Origin: Rhabdophis nuchalis
Lineage: Eukaryota > Chordata > Lepidosauria > Squamata > Natricidae
Reading direction: 5' to 3'
Assembly: GCA_039707465.1 (NCBI GenBank)
Contig: CM077648.1
Location: 75,141,119-75,205,118 of the forward strand
Length of the DNA stretch: 64,000 bases
The position numbers and the translations under genes are program-made. Shown here one piece after another: positions 58,083-64,000 of this stretch (positions within the stretch are counted from its first letter, which is position 1; each line of letters opens with the position of its first letter). Under the pieces are notes generated by a model. That model searched no databases. It saw nothing but the letters and a program-made list of their open reading frames with translations, and had not been told where the DNA came from.

Positions 58083-59275
58083 AAGACATGTGTAGCTCAG
58101 GGTTGAATGTTAGGGAACTCTGTTGGTGCTCTCTGAGCCTAGCTGACATAGCCTACCCTTGATTTTGCATGGTTTTCTTGAACTCCCAGAGCAGCTGTAA
58201 ATTCTTAAGTGTAATTTGGAATCATTCCTATTTTATCTGCGATCTTTCCATTGGTAGAACATAGCATAGCTTCTCTTTGATTTTTTAATTACTGCATTGA
58301 TTTTTGAAGATACAACTCTTGTATGAGAAATAACAGGAAGATCAAGCTCATTATATGGATCCTGGATCCAGTTAGGTTCAATGTTGGAAAAGCAATCCTC
58401 AAAGGAGTTTCTGGCAGAATTTTGCTTTGAAATTGCCTATCAGTTTTTCTGTTATTTAGGAATGAATCTCCATTTTGGAATTCTAGGAGACATGCTCAGG
58501 CAGTATCACTGATATCTGAAAACCTGTCCTATAAATGAGAATAGAATTGCTTTTTCTGGAGATGTAATTTGCTTGAAAACTAACAAACAGGCACCTTGCT
58601 GTGAGTGACTGATGCTTATAGCTTTGGGAAATGCTGCTTATCTAAATTTGATTTCAAACAAATGTTTAGTTATATAAATATTTTTGGCATTTGGTTATCT
58701 CTCTTTCTTTTGTTGTCTTAAAAAAATTATAACCAAGACTTTTGGTTGCTAAGTTCCATATTTTACAAACATTTTGTTCTTGTAAAATGCCGGGATAGAA
58801 AACAACATTAAGTTTATCTAGAGATATATGACACACGCTTTAGAGTGGCTGAGTATTGTCTGGAATTATTGCTCCTGTTTAAGCCCTTAGACTAATTAAT
58901 TGAATCTATTTTACCATTCTTTTTATGAGATATCTTAATGTTGGATTAATTGTAGATGCCTACATGCATATTTATGTGTAGGACAATGAAAAAGAAGTCA
59001 TTAGTTCACATCCCCAAATCCATTTAATTTTCAAGACTTTTCTTGTGTTGCAATGATGCAATACTTAGAAGAAGTCCACAATTTTTATTGGTATGCATTT
59101 GAATTCTGAGTACTACACAAACTTCATGTTTAGACAAACTTGCCTAGAAAGAACTTTGTTTTCAAGAGTGGGAAGGACTTCAGATTCAATTCCTGAAAAA
59201 TCCTTGTAACATCTGGGAGCATGCACACAGCACACAACTGCAACTGTTTCAAAGTCATATCTTTTCTCAGGATCA
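58083..59275. other. Intronic spacer
   Basis: Nothing recognised. Confidence 0.5.
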
Positions 59276-59570
59276 TGTATTTATTTATTTATTTATCATA
59301 TTTATATACCGCCCTATCTCCCCGAGGGGACTCAGGGCGGTGCACAGAAATCATAAAAACAGTACATACAAAAAACAATTTAAAATAGATTAAATTTAAA
59401 GGTCTGTGCTAAAATTTTAGTTAAAACCTTATTAAAATCAATTAAAACTATACCATTAAAACTATCCCAGGCCAGCCGCATAAAATAGATGTGTTTTTCG
59501 TGCCCGGCGGAAGAGGCGTAGGTCTGTGATGGTACGAAGGTCGGGGGGCAGGTTGTTCCAGAGGGCAGGG
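59276..59570 (-). mobile_element. L2 LINE 3' end (copy E)
   Basis: An ATTT tail and the UTR ctcagggcggtgcacag, followed by about 30 C-terminal codons. Truncated at 59570. Confidence 0.88.
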
Positions 59571-59626
59571 CATGTGCCTGAGTTCTGCATGGCTGCCATG
59601 TGATTCTAGAAAGAGATGCAGCTTTT

Positions 59627-60589
59627 TTTAAATTAAGTTTTTTATTTTTTTCATTTTCATAACATACAGTATAACTACATGGATACTATTACATAGCCAA
59701 CATTGTATTGTATTACTAAATGTTTACATCAGTTTGTCTTACCATCAACTCCCAAAAACAATAATTGGTTCTTCTGCTCTCAATGCACCATATTTGTACC
59801 TTATCCATCATTTTCTTCTCCCTCTTTCCTCCGCCTCCCTACCTCCTTCCTTCCCTCTGTTGCCCTTCTCTACTTCCCTTTCCTCTCTTCTTCTCCTCTC
59901 TCTTCTTTCCATTCCTTCTTTCTCCCCTCCTCTTCCCCCCATGCTCTCTCTCCTATCCCTCTCTTCTTCCCTTACCTCTCCCCTCTACTTCACACTCTTC
60001 ATCTCATTTACTTATTGTATTTCAGCTTCTGAGTGAGCTCCATTTTATGTTGATGGTATTTATAATTCCTTTTCAATATACATATTTAATTTTAACATAT
60101 ATCTTCTTCCTTCTTTTTTTTTAAAAGAGAGAAAACAAAGTATACATATACAGTCATTGTGCTTTTAACCCCCCCCCCCCCCCAGCCTAATTTTGGCCGA
60201 GATGTAGACCTGGTTACAATTCCCAGCTATTTTCATCATTATATTTATATAATTATGCATCCTTACACGCCCCCACCTTGTGATTCTGTCTTTAAATCTC
60301 TATAGTTTCCCGTTGTAAGTATATTCAGTGCTTTGGTGCAAAGCCAGCTTTTTGTGCAGCCATTTTGCTGCCGCCCCTACTCCGATTCAGAGGGCAAGTC
60401 TCTGACCTGTGAGGGACCTGTTGCCCCCCCTCTGGGTCTGATGAGATGCTACCCCTTCTTCACCTCCTCTCCAGGGGGTTTTGATCCAAAAAAGGATCTC
60501 TGGAGTTGGTTTGTCAGACAGGGTTCATGTGAGGTTCTTCAGAGCTCACATCCCCCATTCTGTCCAGCTGGAGAACTTCCTGTCGAATC
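59627..60589 (-). mobile_element. L1-derived insertion, internally deleted, about 963 bp
   Basis: Flanked by a perfect 16-bp target duplication aagagatgcagctttt (59611-59626, 60590-60605 approximately). It starts at a T-rich end (the minus-strand poly-A), contains a pyrimidine-rich tract (59815-60000) and a poly-C run (60170), and ends in a GC-rich leader-like block (60320-60589). No ORF1 or ORF2 domain is present. The ORFs here are low-complexity artefacts. Confidence 0.7.
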
Positions 60590-60609
60590 CAAGAGATGCA
60601 GCTTTTGAA

Positions 60610-61494
60610 AAGAATTGCAGACAGTGCTAAATTTATTGCATATTGCTTCACATTGCTGGGCAGGAATGCCTCTTAATAAAACACTTTGTGCCCCATGTCT
60701 CTAACAATATGTTTTTAAATTATTAGTTAATCATTAATTTAGATGTTTTCCTGTTCTATTCAAGTGGGAGTTCTGTAATTTGTAGCATCATGGTACACCT
60801 ATCACTGGTGCACAATATGTACCCCTCCAAATTTCAGTTTCAATTTATAAAATGTATGCCACTAGATATGGCAATTTCACTTTTGCATACTTTATCTTTA
60901 ATCTTGATCCACTCAACTCAGTATTTACACCAATACCAGCTCTCTAGAATATCTAACAGAACTCTTTCCTGGCTCAGTATGAAGTGGCCAGGAATGGAAC
61001 CTTAGGCATTCTACAAACAAAACGCCATCTAATAGTAATCTTAGACTGGAAGAAAAAAAACCACATAGATGTTTTGCCCTAGTTACCCAGAGGGCTTTTC
61101 CACAGTCAAAAGACAGATCAAAGATTGTTGCGAGAGAAAAACTTGATTTTTTATATTTCCTAACTACTGGCTTCATGCAGACTTCTGGTGGTTTACAACA
61201 ACACATAATCCATCAAAACACACTAAAAACAAAATTTGACATCAAGAATGAGTTCTTTATTCATCAATAATAAAAAGTTTTATAGAAAAGCCCCACCTTG
61301 ATTGCTGTTTGAAAAGCTTTGAGGGTGCCATCTCTTAAGGAAAAGGAGTCAATTAAATAAAGGAATAACATGAAATATATGCAATGTACTCTGAACCATC
61401 TCACTAGGAGGTAGCTCTCAATGAACTCTTTTGTTCTAAAAAAAAACCCTGATGAGTTGGTTCTACTTCAAACATATAGTCCAGAAGAATCCTG
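60610..61494. other. Intronic spacer
   Basis: Nothing recognised. Confidence 0.5.
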
Positions 61495-61745
61495 GTATTA
61501 AGCCATAAAGGATTTTAAAGGTTAAAATCCACACTTCAAATTGACTTAAGAAGCCTCTTGAAAGCCAGCATAGAGTCAAACCATTGGCATATGGCACTGG
61601 TGGCTCTCATTTGACAATAATGGGCTGCTGCATTCTGCAGCATCTGCAGCTTTAGAAGAATCTTCAAAGGCTGCTCCAGGTAAGGGGTATTGTTGTAATT
61701 GACTTTTAATAGGTGATGACAAGAAGCCTTCATCAAAGCATCTGC
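61495..61745 (-). mobile_element. Old L2 LINE fragment
   Basis: The minus-strand translation contains LQMLQNAAAHY, where L2 has LQxVQNAAAR. The surrounding text aligns poorly. Confidence 0.6.
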
Positions 61746-61767
61746 TTCAAGAAGAAATGAAACTACC

Positions 61768-61769
61768 TC

Positions 61770-61835
<66 letters not shown>

Positions 61836-63549
61836 TTAATTTATAACCCGCTCTCTCTCCCAGAAGGGACTCGAGGCGGGGCACAGGGAATTTAAAATAC
61901 ATATAAAATACAAACAATATACAATAATAAAATGAAATTAAACTAACCCTGCGCTAAAATCCCATATTAAAACTAACCCCAATCTAAAAAGAGACTACTC
62001 TAGGCCGGCCAAGCGAAACAGATGTGTCTTTAATTTTAGGCGGAAGGAGCGGAGGTCCGTGGTTGTCCTGATATCGGGGGGAAGGTCGTTCCAGAGGGCT
62101 GGGCCCGCCACAGAGAAGGCCCTTCCCCTGGGCGTCACCCGCTGACAAAGTCTAGTGGACGGCACCCGGAGAAGTCCCTCTCTGTGGGAGCGAATCGGCC
62201 GTGAGGATGTATGGGGCAGGATCCGATCCCGCAGATAGCTAGCTCCCGAGCCATGGAGCGCTTTGAAGATGATGACTAACACCTTGAAGCGCACCCGGAA
62301 GATGACAGGTAGCCAGTGCAGCTCGCGCAAGAGCGGTGTTACGTGGGTGAACCTAGAGACTCCCATTATTGCTCGCGCGGCTGCGTTCTGGACCAACTGA
62401 AGTCTCCGGGTGCACCTCAAGGGGAGCCCCATGTAGAGAGAGTTGCAATAGTCCAGTCGGGATGTCACGAGAGCATGAGTGACTGTGCGAAGGGCGTCCC
62501 GATCCAATAGGGGGCGCAACTGGCGTACCAAGCGAACCTGGTAAGACGCCCTCCTGGCCACGGCTGTCACTTGATCTTTCATGGACAGCCGGGTATCCAG
62601 GAGGACACCCAAGTTGCGCGCCCCATCCACAGGGGCAAGATGTTCGCCCCCTATGGCCAGCGATGGAGTCAGCTGGTTGAATCGGGTAGCCGGAAACCAC
62701 AGCCACTCGGTCTTGGTCGGGTTGAGCCTGAGTCCGTTACTTCCCATCCAGATCCGCACGGCTTCCAGGCACTGGCACATCACCGCTACGGCATCGTTGG
62801 GGTGGTTTGGGGTAGATATATACAGCTGAGTATCATCAGCGTAGAGATGATACTCTACCCCAAAACCACGGATGATCTCGCCCAGCGGCTTCATGTATGT
62901 GTTGAACAGGAGAGGCGAGAGGACCGACCCCTGAGGCACCCCACATGTGAGGGGTCTCGGGGTCGACCTCTGCTCTCCTGTCAACACAAATTGCGATCGG
63001 CCAGAGAGGTAGGAGGAGAACCACCGCAAAACGGTGCCTCCCACCCCCAACGCCCCCAGCCGACGCAATAGGATACCATGGTCGATGGTATCGAAAGCCA
63101 CCGAGAGGTCTAACAGAACCAGGATGGAGGAGCAACCCCCATCTCTGGCCCTCCAGAGATCATCCACCAATGCGACCAATGCCGTCTTGGTGCTATGCCC
63201 GGGCCGAAAGCCGGACTGGCGCGGGTCTAGATAATCAACTTCCTCCAGATGACGGGGAAACTGTTGTGCCACCACACTCTCAACAACCTTCGCCAGGAAG
63301 GGAAGGTTGGAGACTGGACGATAGTTGGTTAATAAAGCTGGATCCAAAGAGGGCTTCTTGAGGAGGGGCCTCACCATGGCCTCTTTTAGGGAGGCAGGCA
63401 AGGAACCCTCACTCAAGGATGCGTTGATAACCTCTTGGAGCCAGCCTCGTGTCACCTCCCAGAATGCCAGTACAAGCCAGGAGGGACACGGGTCCAATAA
63501 ACATGTGGTGGCTCGCAGTCGCCCACGTAACCTGTCCATATCCTTACAC
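61768..63549 (-). mobile_element. L2-clade LINE, 5'-truncated (copy F)
   Basis: A tail of about 22 TAA units, the 3' UTR (gaagggactcgaggcggggc), and then a long intact coding part. Truncation near 63549 removes the endonuclease. Confidence 0.95.
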
Positions 63550-63551
63550 AT
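61995..63551 (-). CDS. L2 LINE reverse transcriptase, 518-codon open frame
   Basis: This is the best-preserved retroelement ORF in the window. It has RT motif NYRPVSNL (residues 76-83), GFRPGHST (114-121), motif A LLDLSVAFD (catalytic Asp near 148), [10 protein letters not shown] (204-213), YADD (237-240; bases 62832-62843) and the whole C-terminal region ending RLAGLE. There is no stop or frameshift. The family consensus has Ala where this copy has Val in LSVAFD. The endonuclease and ORF1 are missing, so it cannot mobilise itself. The first Met lies at the truncation point and is accidental. Confidence 0.9.
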   Translation of the reverse strand: MCKDMDRLRGRLRATTCLLDPCPSWLVLAFWEVTRGWLQEVINASLSEGSLPASLKEAMVRPLLKKPSLDPALLTNYRPVSNLPFLAKVVESVVAQQFPRHLEEVDYLDPRQSGFRPGHSTKTALVALVDDLWRARDGGCSSILVLLDLSVAFDTIDHGILLRRLGALGVGGTVLRWFSSYLSGRSQFVLTGEQRSTPRPLTCGVPQGSVLSPLLFNTYMKPLGEIIRGFGVEYHLYADDTQLYISTPNHPNDAVAVMCQCLEAVRIWMGSNGLRLNPTKTEWLWFPATRFNQLTPSLAIGGEHLAPVDGARNLGVLLDTRLSMKDQVTAVARRASYQVRLVRQLRPLLDRDALRTVTHALVTSRLDYCNSLYMGLPLRCTRRLQLVQNAAARAIMGVSRFTHVTPLLRELHWLPVIFRVRFKVLVIIFKALHGSGASYLRDRILPHTSSRPIRSHREGLLRVPSTRLCQRVTPRGRAFSVAGPALWNDLPPDIRTTTDLRSFRLKLKTHLFRLAGLE

Positions 63552-64000
63552 GGATTATACATGGATTCCTTCTGTCTGTCTAGCCATAATTCTCCAACTA
63601 ACAGAAGATCCTCACAGACTGATTCTTCAGAGAAAGACTACCTACACAGAGTTTATTGGAGCAGCTTACTTCTTCCCATCTGGACATAACAGCTTCCAGA
63701 CATTGAGTCAGAACTTCTGTCTTTTCTTCTGTTCAGCAGGTGTGGTGTTTTGCACACAAAAGGATAACCTTCTAGTGCAACTATGTAGATATTAAATAAT
63801 TCATTTAAATATAATAATAATCTCCCAGTGAAAAACTACCTTGATGTGGTTGTGAGGCTTATGTGCTCTCAGGAATATGAGAGCTGTGCCAGAGGTTCAG
63901 CTATACATGACAGGTTTTATCACAGGACACAGAAAATGGGTATCTTTCCCATGAACAGTATGGAGAGATGTAATTTACAGAAAACCCATACATGATCAGT
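63552..64000. other. Intronic spacer
   Basis: Nothing recognised. The 3' end of the window is AT-rich. Confidence 0.5.

Larger units (their letters stand above)
53683..64000 (+). other. TPH2: Presumed downstream TPH2 intron
   Basis: The next TPH2 exon (the region with CLITTFQ and YFVSESFEEAKEKMR in the family) was looked for on the + strand and not seen. The 10.3 kb after the donor holds hAT, L1 and L2 elements and AT-rich spacer. Confidence 0.6.

Noticed and set aside
59703..60124. Three overlapping Ser/Pro/Leu/Phe-rich ORFs
   Set aside because: They translate a pyrimidine-rich tract in an L1-derived insertion and have no domain.
62316..63361. Plus-strand ORFs of 60-166 codons opposite the L2 RT
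   Set aside because: Antisense shadows; the minus-strand frame carries the RT motifs.

Overview
The window looks like squamate reptile DNA, most likely from a snake. It carries tRNA-derived SINEs of the Sauria type, CR1 and L2 LINEs, RTE, L1 and Penelope fragments, many hAT palindromes, and AT-rich spacer throughout. The only host coding sequence I could find is one 96-bp exon on the + strand (53587-53682). Its 32 residues match the aromatic amino acid hydroxylases, and tryptophan hydroxylase 2 (TPH2) best. It has a consensus acceptor, a donor, and both boundaries in phase 0. The window therefore appears to be the inside of TPH2: about 53.6 kb of upstream intron, the exon, and about 10.3 kb of downstream intron. 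I searched for the neighbouring TPH2 exons by eye on the + strand and did not find them.

Layout. 1-2522: a foldback SINE head, then a long 5'-truncated L2. 3765-4886: an endonuclease-only LINE derivative and an L2 tail. 6297-7014: a hAT element. 7476-9420: a CR1 inserted into an older foldback element. 9970-10081: a TCTA microsatellite. 10826-14930: SINE/L2 tails and hAT palindromes in spacer. 15030-21237: two minus-strand L1 elements, the second split by a 1.5-kb TIR element. 21730-24200: CR1 tail, Sauria SINE split by a solo LTR, then a three-deep nest (SINE > CR1 > hAT). 25085-32514: L2 copies, a tRNA SINE, a TIR element and more hATs. 33779-34340: CR1 with a peculiar 5' junction. 38430-41049: an RTE LINE apparently with an inverted 5' end and two hAT insertions, a Sauria SINE and a foldback element. 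43190-44330: an endogenous-retrovirus LTR with a tRNA-Gly primer-binding site. 44760-45530: old CR1/L3. 51036-53208: SINE, a head-to-head Penelope pair, a TIR element and a hAT. 53587-53682: the TPH2 exon. 55085-58082: L1 remnants and hATs. 59276-60606: L2 tail and an L1-derived insertion with a 16-bp target duplication. 61495-63549: an L2 copy with a 518-codon ORF.

None of the mobile elements looks both complete and autonomous. The nearest is the 61768-63549 L2, which keeps reverse transcriptase and C-terminal regions without a stop but lacks the endonuclease. The strongest pattern across the window is that 14 hAT-like elements all have 8-bp target duplications with TA at the centre. I saw no CRISPR array, rRNA or functional tRNA gene, and no previously unknown biological system.
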